In this document: positions 1-11,604 of the stretch, piece after piece | Layout: each line of letters begins with the position of its first letter | Numbering within the stretch: the first letter of the stretch is position 1 | Assembly: GCA_006503535.1 (NCBI GenBank) | Contig: QYRS01000002.1 | Span: 2,170,001 to 2,234,000, forward strand | Direction of reading: 5' to 3' | Source: Arthrinium phaeospermum | Taxonomy: Eukaryota > Ascomycota > Sordariomycetes > Amphisphaeriales > Apiosporaceae | Length of the DNA stretch: 64,000 nt | Position numbers and translations under genes: made by a program | The notes under the pieces: model-generated | What the model was told of the DNA's origin: nothing | Seen by the model: the letters and a program-made list of their open reading frames with translations, nothing else | Databases searched by the model: none

Positions 1-136
1 TGCCCAGACGCTCTCTATCCTGTTATGGTTTGGTAGTATAGGGGTGGGGTGGATGAGGGTTGTATTGGCAGGAGAAACATTCCAGCCATGACTTGGACTC
101 TTATGGGTAGTTCGATGTAGCTGTGAAATGAAGGTC

Positions 137-143
137 TATAAAT
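137..143 (+). promoter_or_regulatory. TATA-like box upstream of the O-methyltransferase
   Basis: TATAAAT lies 113 bp before the proposed ATG at 256, a plausible distance for a fungal TATA element. Only the sequence match supports it. Confidence 0.3.
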
Positions 144-255
144 TATGTCGAAATGCCCACTTGAATTTCTAAATGGACTCATTAATCACTCATAAACCCC
201 ATCCCAGCCCATTAAATACAGACGTCTCATTTTTGCAAGTATTCATCCACATACG

Positions 256-1771
256 ATGGAGACTGAGCTCGAAGCCATCCTCAGCACTGTAGTGCAGAAG
301 ACTACAGCACTTACCGCTCGACTGAAGACCGAAGGCGTGGTCCAGCCCACATTCGACGCCGCCGGATCCGAAGCGTACAAGGGCGAGAGCACTTCGCTCC
401 GTCAGACACGGTACGAGCTAGCCGGAGCCGCCAGGGACCTCCTGAGACTAGCCCAAGGCCCGGAAGACGAGATATTGCAGCTGGCCCTATGCGTACGTGT
501 TCCCAAAGATGAACATCCGGTGTTCGTGGGCATGCTTTATGTAACTAATGCTAATGTCCTCCATAATGTAGTCAGCAGACACGGCAAACCTGGCCACGGT
601 TTTGCGCTTCGAGGTGGCCACCAGCATTCCCCTTGAGGGCTCCATTGGGGCCGAGGCCCTGGCTGAGAAAGTCGGCCTACCTCTGGCCGTGCTTTTGCGC
701 ATTCTCCGCTACGCCATCGGCAACGGCCTCTTCATCGAGCCCGCGCCGGGGGTCTTCGCCCACAGCGCCGCGTCGGCCTGTCTGGCCCAGAGTCAAGACC
801 TGAGCGCATTGGGCCGTATGACCACCGGCTGGGGCGCCAAGAACATGCTAAGCATCCCCGAGTGGCTCAAGCAGCAGCAGCAGCGAGGTGATGCGGGTCC
901 GCAGGCGCCTTTCAATGTGGCGTTCCCGGAGTACGAGAACGTTTTTGAGCAGATGGACAGGGATCCAGAGGTCGCCAAGGACTATCACGCTTACATGACG
1001 GGGCGGGCGGGTCTTTACCGATATTCCCACGCTAACCTGGCCGGGGCCTGGGACTGGTCAACAGTGGGCGCCAAGACGGTTGTTGATGTAAGTGCTTAAG
1101 GCCCAAGATGTCAGACCTCAATTTATCCGAGTGTCTTTCGTGTCACTAATCCGGGGTATTCAAACACAACCAGGTCGGTGGCTCGGCCGGACACTCTTGT
1201 CTAGCTCTAGCAGATGCCTGTCCGGAAGCCAAGTTCATCGTCCAAGACGTGAACACCGTCGCGCTGGAGCAGGGGCGACAAGCGATGCAGTCACTACCGC
1301 CTGCGATTACCGAAAGAGTGACGTTCGAGCAGTACGACTTCTTCACGCCCCAGAAGACCGTCGGCGACATCTACATCTTCCGTCACATCCTCCACGACTG
1401 GAACGACGAGAACTCGGTCCAGATCGTCAAGAGTCTGGTGCCCGCTCTCAGAAGCGGAGACACCGTGCTTGTCTGCGAGGGGATCATGCCCGAGCCCCCG
1501 GCCAAGAAGGCTAACACGTGGGACCAGAAGCAGTTCTTGTGAGTAGTTCCTTCTGCTTTTTCTAATTCATGAATTTAACTTAGATCTGACACGAAACGTG
1601 TTCAGGTTTGAAGATATGGCCATGATGTGTTCTCACAATGCACGCGAGCGGACGGTCGGGCATTTTGTTGGGCTGTTCAAGGAGGCCGACAGTAGATTCG
1701 AGTACATGCGCACGACGGGAGGCCAGAATGGGACCTTTCTTTCGGTTGTTGAGTTTAGGTTCAAAGATTGA
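256..1771 (+). CDS. O-methyltransferase, COMT-like (methyltransferase family 2), 4 exons
   Basis: Proposed exons are 256..492, 572..1087, 1174..1538 and 1606..1771, giving 427 aa. All junctions are GT-AG and keep frame (donors gtacgt, gtaagt, gtgagt; acceptors tag, cag, cag). A winged-helix-like N-terminal half is followed by the SAM-binding motif DVGGSAG at residues 251-257. The HILHDW motif holds the likely catalytic histidine at about residue 325, which deprotonates the acceptor hydroxyl in this family. Length and motif order match fungal enzymes that methylate aromatic or polyketide hydroxyls with S-adenosylmethionine in the cytosol. The substrate cannot be told. No synthase gene is visible nearby, but the gene sits at the window edge, so a metabolite cluster could extend to the left. 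Confidence 0.9.
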
Positions 1772-2020
1772 TAGATGAAGGGTCTAGAGCTTCGGCAGAT
1801 CAGCTGTTAACTATTGAGTACCAACCGAGCATAAGTACATACCCTTGGCATTGAAAACCACCCAGCAGAGGCGGATTTGTTTCACACCAACTCCCATTGG
1901 TGGGCTCCCACTGCCTGATCCCGTGACATGTGCGGCTGAGCCCAACCCCGGTTTCCAACCTCACTGTTCGATCTACCCCTCTTTCCCACTGACAACCCCG
2001 TCAACGGCCAGAACTCCAGG

Positions 2021-3868
2021 ATGCGCCTGATAAACGTTGAGACCTACGGCTTTACCGAGTTTTGGGACAGCCAGATTCCCGAATATGCAATACTCACGCA
2101 TACTTGGGGTGAAGGGGAGGTCACCCACCAAGAGTGGCTGAGCTGGTTGGCTACCGGAAGCTCCTCGGTGGCGGACAAGCAGGGTTTCCAGAAAATCATG
2201 AGTGCCTGCAACCAAGCCAAAAGAAACGACCTAGACTGGTTGTGGGTCGACACCAACTGCATTGACAAGACCAGCTCGGCAGAGCTCACCGAGGCGATCA
2301 ACTCGATGTACGCATGGTATCGGGACTCGAACCTATGTTACTGTTACATAGCGGATGTCTCAAAGACATCAAGCAAAGATGAAAACCTCAAGGCATTCCA
2401 AGAAAGCCGATGGCATACGCGTGGCTGGACCCTGCAAGAGCTACTGGCAGCCCGTCGTATAAGATTCTTTTCACAATCGTGGGAGTTTCTTGGCACCAAG
2501 AAGACACTCTCTTCTTCAATATCTGCCGTAACAGGCATCGAAGAATATTTCCTTGCAGAAGAGACAGGGCAAGAAAGAATCCGATTCGCGAATATCTCAA
2601 TGAAAATGTCATGGATCGCCAGGAGACAAACGACTCGTGTTGAAGATATTGCATATTGTATGCTAGGAATATTCGAAATCAACATGCCTCTACTCTACGG
2701 CGAAGGGATGCGAGCCTTCACCAGGCTACAAGAGGAGATATTACGGTCTACCAACGACCACACCATCTTTTGCTGGGCCTGGGATGAGACAGTACCCACA
2801 GGGTGGGTCAGCATGTTGGCCCCTTCTCCGCAAGTATTCAGACACTCAGCCAAATATCGCAGCTTTCGAAAGTTGGGCCTGTACCGCGATTCGTCGAGCA
2901 TAACACCATATTCGATGACCAACATTGGGCTCTCTATTACGTTACCACTTTTATACACGCCTCATGGTGCGTATGCCGTCTTGGATGCTTCCGCAGATGC
3001 TGAATCGGGTGACAAGAAGCATTTGTGCATCTACTTAGAGCATTCTCTGCTCTCACCTATGGTTTTATGTCGGTCTGAATCCGTTTGGCGACCTATGGAG
3101 ATAGATGCGGAAGGTCTTGGAGGCTTGAGACGCTACAATCTCATAGTTCAATCCAAGAAAAGGGATATTTCGATAGGTCCCTTGCATCGTCCCAGTGCGA
3201 AAGGAAAGATAGGTCTCATCTTGGTCCTGAAAGAGACAGCCACTCAACTCTTCAATGCGCAACCCGACTTGTCTACATCTTGCTTCCATTCGAACCAATC
3301 TCTGGTCCCGAAATTGGAGCGGTGTTATCCTTATCCGTTTCCGAGCGACCTTTACAACGAGAGGAATGGTCATCTTTTCCTTTCACCACCACGGCTTTCC
3401 GATGCAATGGAGCCTCTTCATACTGCTATGATGTGCATCGAGCCTAAGGCCGAAGGGCACCATGGACAACCAGAGACATACTATTTATTTTTTGCAGCAA
3501 TGGTGAAAGAGGGTTCAATCACTTGGCATTGCGATATGATGACCAAAACTCAGTCAACCATGCAAAGATTGGCCCATTCGAAGTCATTAGAAAGTTATTT
3601 GTACGAGCACTTTCAGGAGAAGGCATTGGCGGAACTGAATGCATCAAGATATTGCATGGACGCTACCACAGACCATCTACAGCTTGCCATCAGAGATAGA
3701 GCATACCTGTATCGTGACACGGTCACCAGGACGGCTATCATTTCAGGTCCCTCTCCTGAAACTGATACTCGCCGCCGCCGATTCGAGGCAATTCGGGGTT
3801 CCTTGTCGGTCTTAAAAAGGCCCCAACTGTTGTTGTTGGGTATTATGGGTGTTACGGCTGAGTTTTGA
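2021..3868 (+). CDS. HET-domain protein 1 (heterokaryon incompatibility type)
   Basis: A single-exon gene of 615 aa starting at ATG 2021. The HET domain occupies roughly residues 20-170. It shows AILTHTWG near residue 27, the WLWVDTNCID block near residue 75 and RGWTLQELLA near residue 135, the classic order of HET motifs. After it comes a conserved stretch with RTNDHTIFCWAW-like sequence (here STNDHTIFCWAWDE) often found behind HET domains in HET-E/HET-D-type proteins, then a less conserved C-terminal half. No NACHT or WD40 repeats are visible. HET domains trigger programmed cell death when incompatible hyphae fuse, but most family members have no known partner. The gene lies 250 bp downstream of the methyltransferase on the same strand and its frame is intact. 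Confidence 0.9.
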   Translation: MRLINVETYGFTEFWDSQIPEYAILTHTWGEGEVTHQEWLSWLATGSSSVADKQGFQKIMSACNQAKRNDLDWLWVDTNCIDKTSSAELTEAINSMYAWYRDSNLCYCYIADVSKTSSKDENLKAFQESRWHTRGWTLQELLAARRIRFFSQSWEFLGTKKTLSSSISAVTGIEEYFLAEETGQERIRFANISMKMSWIARRQTTRVEDIAYCMLGIFEINMPLLYGEGMRAFTRLQEEILRSTNDHTIFCWAWDETVPTGWVSMLAPSPQVFRHSAKYRSFRKLGLYRDSSSITPYSMTNIGLSITLPLLYTPHGAYAVLDASADAESGDKKHLCIYLEHSLLSPMVLCRSESVWRPMEIDAEGLGGLRRYNLIVQSKKRDISIGPLHRPSAKGKIGLILVLKETATQLFNAQPDLSTSCFHSNQSLVPKLERCYPYPFPSDLYNERNGHLFLSPPRLSDAMEPLHTAMMCIEPKAEGHHGQPETYYLFFAAMVKEGSITWHCDMMTKTQSTMQRLAHSKSLESYLYEHFQEKALAELNASRYCMDATTDHLQLAIRDRAYLYRDTVTRTAIISGPSPETDTRRRRFEAIRGSLSVLKRPQLLLLGIMGVTAEF

Positions 3869-5746
3869 TAATGTCCATAAACATTCGCTTAGCTAAAAGG
3901 TTGAATCGCGATTACGTTTTCTGGCCTACTTGCCGGTGCTTATGATCGGTGCTGTCTCGTGAATATCAAGCAAGTAGGCGGGCTCGGTTATTCCGACTTC
4001 TCCTCGTTCTTCATGTATGACACAATTCGTAATCAAGGCATTTGTTCATCGTGGAGGGCATGAATATCAAGAAACGTCACGACAACATTTCTCCTTACAC
4101 CACGGTGACGCTAATGTGACCAGGGATATTAAATCTTAGTGCTTGAATCAGCTAACTCCAGCCACCTCGAGAGGGAAACCCCTACGAGAACTTCTTTTGA
4201 GTTCGTCCGGGAGAAGCGAACAGTATTTATAGTGACCTAAAATTTAATTCTTCATGCACGGTACTTTTGGGCATGCAACGTACTTTCAGACACGATGTTT
4301 AAAAGTACCGTACATATATCAGTATGCAGTGTCCTTTTGAACGTTGGGTTGTCGGAAAGTACCCTGCATCCAAGTCGGAGCATCTGACCGTGGCCGACCA
4401 ATCATCGCAGCCGCCCCAACCTCCGGGAGGGCCCATTCGGCGGGACTCATTTTCGTACTTTGCGCCGAAGGGGACTTTTCGTCAAGCGTGCAGGGGCTAG
4501 CGTCCGGGCCGCACCTTTCAGCAACTAGAGCAAGCCAATGAAGATGGCCGGACACGTTCCTCCCTGAAGCTAATTGATCAGAATCAGGCACTGGGAGTCG
4601 TATATGAACTGAGTTAGGTTCGATTCCTAACTGCGCTAGTGGCTTCGGTTTTTGACCTTTTCTCAGGCCTCTTAAGTTTTCTTAGCTGAATTGCCAGCCG
4701 CTTGGCGACTAAAAAACAAATACTACGTCAAACATCAGCCTCAAAAACCTAAGTGAAGCCACATACCTACTTACTGGTTCCAACCTTCACCGTCTCGCAT
4801 GTTGAAGTGGGGCTGGCAGAGCGTTCTTGTATGACTTGCTAAGTCACCACCTCTATCCACCATGCCAGAACCTTGGACCACTTATTATACGGCAGACGCA
4901 TAAATCCATTCATCCAGCCAACCGTACCTGGCGGGCATGTGTTATGGCCTCCTTGCGAATGCCGTGGTGCTGTAATAGGTTCTAAGAACGACCCAGCCTG
5001 TTTCTCAACTCTCCCTTAAAATTATACCTTCTCGTATTAATCCTGTGTTTCACCGCTGCATTGCGCTCTTTGCTAAATATGCACAATCATGAGATAGCAA
5101 AAACCCAAAACGAATAGACATATTTAGAACCACTACAGGTCCCCCGTCCTGACGAGCAGCATCAGCACACTGTTTCCAGCCACATTGCCCTTGCAAAGTC
5201 GGTTACGAAATCACCTACTTGCCTGGTACATTACTCGAGGGCACATTTTTACGAACTGCCATCCATGTGTATCTGACAACTCGATCAAAACATCGATTAT
5301 TGAGAGTTCACCCCATGCACTATGGAACGTGTACTAGAAAGCTGGATTTTATTCATGGCTATGGATGGATCCCTAGTATTGGTCCTCATCCTAGCGTTCA
5401 TCCATGTGCCTAAGTGACTTCAGCCAAACGGCTCGTTTTTCATTTCTTGTAGGCTGTCTCTTAATATGAAGAACTACTCGGTACAGTCGGGGAGCCTATC
5501 TTGTTGGTCCTCCTTTACTCTATGCATTTGATTCTCCCAAAACACCCCATATCATAACCATATCGCAGTCCATCTCGCTCACTCATACAACAGGTTCTGA
5601 AATCCAATGATGCCAATTTGTGACACCCAGCAGACACCCTATTCCCACATATGACCCATCACACCAAGCTCCCTCATCATTATGCGACCAACCGCACGTG
5701 TTCCGCCCGAGGCTACCCACAGCCAGTCTCTCCATGCGAGTGCATC
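3869..5746. other. Intergenic stretch, no gene recognised
   Basis: Only short unconvincing reading frames occur here. An 11-bp inverted repeat (4258-4268 and 4301-4311, ACGGTACTTTT arms) could form a hairpin. A perfect tRNA T-arm-like hairpin occurs at 4614-4630, but no matching acceptor or anticodon stem was found, so it is not called as a tRNA. Confidence 0.5.
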
Positions 5747-6841
5747 TCAGAGGTAATACCAGGCATCCGGTGCTGAATACAGGAGCACAGGCACAAGCTC
5801 TGGTAAGGATGGGAGCAACGCAACAAGCTCAGGCCAGTTTGGGTCTATGGAAGGCAACCAACACCCGTACGTGTCGTACAGTCGGGATCCGTCTTGTTCG
5901 ATATTGTACGCCGTTTCCCAGTAGAGCCGGGCTATCGTCATCTGTCTTTCGACCAGCTCTCGGTGGCTGGGAATGAGTTGCGCCTCACCCTCCGTGAAGT
6001 TTTGCGTCGAAAAAGGAAGGCAGGTCGTGTTCCAAATGTTCAGCATCAGGCTGTCGCTCACTTTCCTCATCCCATGGACGAAGTGATAGATCAGCCGAGA
6101 CTGGGACAGCGGCTCGCAATTCACTTCTTGTCCGTTCCTCTCCCGACTCTTGACGCGGTTGGCCTGGGTGAAGGTTGCCCTCTTTCTTGCAAAGGCAAAG
6201 CTGTCGCTCACGAGCTCTTGCTTGGCCGCGAACAGGATCTTCCGAAGCTTCGGAAAAAGGCCGGAGTTCATCGCAAGCTTGAGCGTATCGCCGGAACTGG
6301 GCGTGGTAAGGATCGTTTCCGCAAGCTGGAGGATGGGGGACAGAGCTGCGAGCATGGGGAACATCCGGCTTTCCCAAGAAGGTGCGTCCTCGCACTTCGC
6401 GACACCGTGGCTCTGTTTAATACCGGGAAATAGTGTACCGGCATCTGCCTTCTCATCTGTGGTGCTGTCTTGCATCACTCTCAGCGTCGGCATGTGAACC
6501 GCGTGGTCGATGAATAACGCATCCTTAGAAGGGTAGAACCACGTGGTCTGCTGCTTTATGGCACCTCGTGTGCTAGGGGTCGCCGGCCAGATGGGGTACC
6601 AGACAGGATCAAAGCTAATTCGCGCGTACTTCCTAAAGCAGAAGTATCGCATCTCCTGGCAGACGAGAGCCAGGTTAGGGGCAGCCAGGCATTTAAGGAC
6701 GATGTGCTGTTCCTCTCTGTCATCGTAGGCTCGCAAGATCCGTTGGGGTAGGGCGGATTCGTAGATCATCTCACGGAGCTCGAGAGGAAGCTTCTTGAGG
6801 AGACCGAGGTCGGTCTGGTTGCGCTTCTTGGCTGGCTCCAT
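5747..6841 (-). CDS. 2EXR-domain protein, intact copy
   Basis: A single exon of 364 aa. The reading frame is open slightly further upstream, but ATG at 6841 is the first in-frame methionine codon. The N-terminus carries the 2EXR signature: LPLELREMIYESALPQRILR at about residues 16-35, then the conserved NLALVCQEMRYFCFRKY block, with FDPVWYP following. 2EXR is a fungal, F-box-like domain family of unknown function with many lineage-specific paralogues. The C-terminal half has no recognised domain but is clearly shared with the neighbouring copy at 7724-8797 (both contain a F-x-QAN motif and an ER-rich YWE/YWD-x-AY segment near the end). The two lie head-to-tail on the same strand, pointing to tandem duplication. 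Function is unknown. Confidence 0.8.
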   Translation of the reverse strand: MEPAKKRNQTDLGLLKKLPLELREMIYESALPQRILRAYDDREEQHIVLKCLAAPNLALVCQEMRYFCFRKYARISFDPVWYPIWPATPSTRGAIKQQTTWFYPSKDALFIDHAVHMPTLRVMQDSTTDEKADAGTLFPGIKQSHGVAKCEDAPSWESRMFPMLAALSPILQLAETILTTPSSGDTLKLAMNSGLFPKLRKILFAAKQELVSDSFAFARKRATFTQANRVKSRERNGQEVNCEPLSQSRLIYHFVHGMRKVSDSLMLNIWNTTCLPFSTQNFTEGEAQLIPSHRELVERQMTIARLYWETAYNIEQDGSRLYDTYGCWLPSIDPNWPELVALLPSLPELVPVLLYSAPDAWYYL

Positions 6842-7723
6842 ACTGATCGATGACCGCGATCTGCACTGCACAAGGGAGAGGAGCTTTGCCTATTAGTTGG
6901 AGTCTTGCGGATGATGGGGGAAATGCTTTTTGTGATCAAAGAGGAAGGTTTGGTTTCTCGCAGAAATGATGAATACGGAATCGGGTTTGTTGATGAGGAG
7001 GGGGGAACTAATTGTGTTCATAGGGAGGAGATGTGCTCGTAATTGGTGTTTTGTGAAGAACTTACTTAAACCACCAACCCGCAACCTGTATTGATTTGAA
7101 TGATGACTGGTTTTCGTCCTCTAAGTAGAAATGTCAATGATTGGGCAAAGACGCGTCCCAGAGGTGTGCAAACGGGATGAAGTTGCGTTGTAGTTGACGA
7201 TGACAGCGTGTTCAAGGCCTTGTACTTCCAGGCAGTTATTAAGTTGAATCGGGCTGGGATATTCCATTAGGCATGAAGGGAAGTAAGTGCGAGCTGGACG
7301 CAACTTGCTTTGGACGATCAGATCCAGTCGCGCTGAGTATTTCATCTCTCCCCTGGCCCCTCGGACTTCTTGTTAGCTCGGTTCTTTCGCTTTGTTGGTT
7401 TAATTATGTATTGATTATATCATGCAGAGATCTAGCTTACTGGCTAAGGCGTTGCTCATGATTCTCTTCATGCATCAGTTCCAGGGCACCTCATCATATC
7501 TTTTCCCTGGTGTATCATTCCGTTCCCCATATAAACATTGTGTAATCCAACAATGTCGGCCTCTCGCACCCATGATAGCCCATATTCGTACATATTCCTC
7601 ATCCATCAATCAATCTGGTCTTTGCTTGATCATATACGCGTACGTCTTCTTCCATCCAAGTCCCTCCCTTGGTGAATCTCAATGTCACCCCCTCCTTTTG
7701 GGCCCGTGCCGTCTTACACACTT
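6842..7723. other. Spacer between tandem 2EXR copies
   Basis: Contains the 5' region of the intact copy and the 3' region of the stopped copy. No other gene seen. Confidence 0.5.
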
Positions 7724-8797
7724 TCACCTAGGGTTTTGGTACATAACGACGGGAACGATCTCCGGCAAGTCCGATAAGAATGCAACCACCTCCGGCGAGT
7801 TCGGATATATGCCCCGGATCCAACGCGAGTAGTAGTCGTACACGCGAGACCCATCTTCCTCCGTCGCGTAAGCGTCGTCCCAGTAGTACCGTGCTACCGC
7901 GATCATCCGTTCTACCAACGCCTTGTACCATTGGCTCGTTCCGAAGTTGCCCTCTCGGAACCCCTTGGTCGAAAAGTTGCTGAATACCGTGTCCCATGTC
8001 TTGATCATGTAACTGTCGCTCACTCTCGGGTTGAACTGGCCGCCGTTGAAAAGTAGCCGGGAAGGGGAGAGTGGGACAAGTTTTAGTCTTGACCCGGCGT
8101 TGCCCGGACCCTTGATGTAATTGGCCTGTGTGAACTGTGCTCTAAGGTGCGTGAAGGCGAAGGTGTCGTTCCTGAACCTGTAGTCGTACCCAGCCGTGAA
8201 AAGGACCGTCTTGAGGTTAGGGAAGAGACCTTGAAGCATTGCGAATGTGAGGAAATCGTCGTCATTTATAGTAATGAGGATCGTTTCCGTGACCTTGGCA
8301 ACGGAATAAAGCGCCTCCATCAGTTCGAGGGTATGGCTTCTGCCCACGAATGAGTTGTCTTCCCACACAGCCACGCTCTGGCTCTGGCTCTGGCTTCCGT
8401 CCTCATCCTCGGCGTCCGTAACGACGGGTTGTCTCAGTCTCAGTACTGGGACAGACTCCACATGGTCGATTTACAAGGCATCAATGGAGGTACAGTACCA
8501 CGTGAACTGGGGTTTCATGGCACGCTGCGGGCTGGGATTCAGTGGACTGTTTGGGTACCAAACAGGCTCAAACGTGGTTCGTAAGTACTGCTTGCAGCAG
8601 TAGTACCAGGTCTCCCGGCAGATAAGGGCTACGTTGGGGGCAGCTAAGGCTTCCAGGAGCATATGCTCGTGCTTGCGGTCCCGGTAGGCGCGTAGGATCC
8701 GATGAGGCATGGCGAAATCGTAGATCGCATATCGAATCTCGGGGGGAAGCCCTCCCAATGCGCCAAGGTTGGGCTTGGGGTTGATATGTGTCGCCAT
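7724..8797 (-). pseudogene. 2EXR-domain gene with an in-frame TAA stop
   Basis: From ATG 8797 the frame encodes a 2EXR N-terminus closely like the neighbouring intact gene (LPPEIRYAIYDFAMPHRILR, then NVALICRETWYYC and FEPVWYP) up to residue 108. There a TAA at 8471-8473 interrupts it. The same frame continues without any further stop to 7724 for about 249 codons. The residues right after the stop (IDHVESVPVLRL) match the intact gene's IDHAVHMPTLRV, so the stop sits inside formerly coding sequence. An intron cannot easily remove it: the only GT-AG pair nearby that keeps the homologous residues is about 32 bp long. Simplest reading is a recent nonsense mutation. Alternatives are stop-codon readthrough, a truncated 108-aa product, or a sequencing error. 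Confidence 0.75.
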
Positions 8798-11604
8798 TCT
8801 GACAGAGATCGTTCTGGAGATAGCGAAACAAGATGTCTTGCTTGTCAGTGGCACTTCTTCGGATGTTGGTGGAGGATTCTTGATCTGATATAAGAGAAGT
8901 TTGTCTCGTTCTTTCGATGATGACGATACGCTCAGAATTGATGTTGATGGGGAGATGGAAGGCGTGAAGTAAATTGTGTCCGTGATGGGAAGCAGTGGTT
9001 GCAAAGGGTTTCCACGATGAACACTCAAGTTGTGACTTGCGAAGGGTGCGGGAAGTGGTAAAGGATTGTTCGCGCCTTGTCGTTTCTCTGTGCTTCGCAG
9101 TGAGTTGACGAAGGCTCGTCCAAGTGATGATGCAACGACGGTCGTCCTTCCGAGATACCTGGCAGGGAAGAACTGGAGACAGAGGATCGACAAGTAGCAA
9201 GATACGTCGAGGCTTGTTGCTCGGCGCTTGCGGAGTGAAAAGGTGAACCGAGGGTGGATCAAGGATGTTAATCGCAGCGCGTGTAAAGCTGTATGAACAA
9301 CTTTCGGTTCTCGTTTTTCGAGCAAGATTGACGACGGTTCGACGAGGACGTGTGTGGATCTCAATACAACCGTGGATGATGTTGCGCCGTGTTTGGTGAA
9401 AAATGCCCGTTCAAGGTCCAGTTTTGACTGGCAATCGCCTGCTTGAACCAGGCCGGGAAACTCCAGCAAAAGAGAAGGTGTGAAGTGTGAAAAGATTGAA
9501 GTGAGCCAAGAATGCTTGATGGATGAGATGGGACAGAAAATGTGCCACTACACGTGTGGTGTTTGATTCGTCTGTTCACGTTGCTGCGGAAAGGTCTGCA
9601 CGCGTAGGGCTACTGTGGGATGGCGTGAAAGTGATGACAATGACAACAGCTGTTAGGACGGTCCAGGAACCAGGCAACATTTCGACTTATCTAAATGCTT
9701 TGACCTTGTAATTTTCCATGAGCGCGCAGACACGCAAACTGTCCATTGCCACTACTGGCCTTGATGCCCACGATTCTGAAAATCATATGGGCTATCTCCA
9801 ACTGTCAGGGTCCTTCCTGTGGCTGCCAGGACCACTAATATCATAACCCTGAACGTATCTATATATGAGTATTAAGGGTTTTTAATTTGATGAGAACCAA
9901 ATTGAAAAATGTAGACAAGACCTCAAGACTGACAAACCTGGGATTGGTGTCACCCGTGATATTTCGTCCTTGGATCGCCCTGGTGAGCATTGGATGTATA
10001 TTAGGAATTAGAGATACTACAGGTCTTATGTGACGACAGCCAGTCCTTTAACGAAACTCTGTAAGCATTGGAGGAGCCAGGAGCGAACATACGGTCTCTA
10101 CTGGCACCAATGCCGCGCAGCCTGGCGTGTTGGATGAATAAGACCAGTGGTGTGCCAGCATTTTATGTATATGATAAAATCATCGTTCTTGTTGCCACAC
10201 CATAGAAACCTACGATGTTTTTCGGTTTGTCAAGAGTATCCGTTGTATCTGCCTCATTTGCTATTATGAGGGCTACAGCCGCTCAAACGTTTGCTCCAAT
10301 GGCCCAATCCCGTATACTTTGCTCGATGGGACCTCCTGCGTACCGTCTCGTTTGCCTACATTGGAGATGCGAAGTCTAATCATATCAGCTGAGCAATATC
10401 CATCTCTTGTCACTGGTACTACAGCAGACAAATCCCGTCTAACAGCCCATTTAGGTGCCATCGGTGGGCGTGTGTACTTGCGAACGTTCTGATGTAGCAA
10501 TCGCAACAGTCAGCATCCCCTGACAACTGCTTCTTCCACCCTGTTACCAGACTGTACTTCCCTGGAGGGGAGCTTTGGTCAGGAGCAGGTAGACCGGCTC
10601 CATGCCTGATAACGAGGCCAGGGAGGCCACAACCTCAGAGGAGTTGGTGACTATCATAGACCGCAACAGGCTGTACTCCTTGTCGTCCCCGTTTCATCTT
10701 CCCTCGTCGTATAGGCCACGTCCCAATGATGACACGATACTGCCATCTGTCTTCTCGAATAAGGCTTCATGGGTCGTGAGGGCTCTTGTCTTGTGACTTG
10801 GAAAGTCGCTTCTCGAAAACTTGCAAAAGGTCGCTCTCCTTTGGTCCGGTAATTATCCAGTCGTTTTGTGCCGGGACCACCCCTTCTCTTTCATACAGCA
10901 AGACCGTCTAAAAGGGGATACCGGTTCGCACTTGGCAATACGCCCAGGTGGTCATGGACACTTGAAGCGGTTGGCTTGAGTAGTGCTGGCTACCGATTGC
11001 GTTCAGCGATCATTAATGGCATATAATCCTACCCCAGCCGCAACCAGAAACATCTTCAACCCCGGAAAAAGGCTGGGCCGCATGGTCGTATCAAGAAAGG
11101 CCTCATCTTGTGAAGCGATAAATTGGGTGCACGAATAATTGAGCTGATACCCTGGATCATGTTGCGTGAGTATAAATCGTCGAGTACTTCGTATTCCACT
11201 AAGCCTTCGACCTATCCTTTCTGTTTGGCCGAGCCTGTGTCCAAGTCGATAATCAGGCTTTTACGCTTCATTAGAGTGGCGCATATCAGGATACCCACGA
11301 ACGTGCCGCTAGAGGGGTCATACCAGATGACTTGGGAATTCGTGACCCTTGCTACGAGGACGTCCGGCATCAAGATATAGTATTAGTACAGTATTTTCGT
11401 CAGTCCACACTGTCTGTCAGCAAGATGAGTTAGCATGCAAAGTAAGCAAGTTCCGTCTCCGTTAGCGCCCTTCGGGTGAGAAAGCAATCATCTGCGGGGA
11501 AGACCCCCTCGGCCGTGACCGACCTCTCACAACCCACCCTTCTTGTGACCGTTTGGCTCTGGCACTCAAAGCCTTGAGCAAGACTACCTAGAAGCAACCG
11601 AAGA
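8798..11604. other. Intergenic stretch of 2.8 kb
   Basis: No gene could be supported. An open frame on the minus strand at 10273-10506 (77 codons) looks weakly protein-like but has no recognised domain and no clear flanking exons. Confidence 0.45.

Noticed and set aside
4565..4640. tRNA-like T-arm (TTAGG-TTCGATT-CCTAA)
   Set aside because: The T-arm is perfect, but no complementary acceptor stem or proper anticodon arm could be drawn upstream. It may be a decayed tRNA or SINE remnant.
10273..10506. 77-codon minus-strand frame in the 8.8-11.6 kb gap
   Set aside because: Somewhat protein-like, but no flanking exons, domain or start context.
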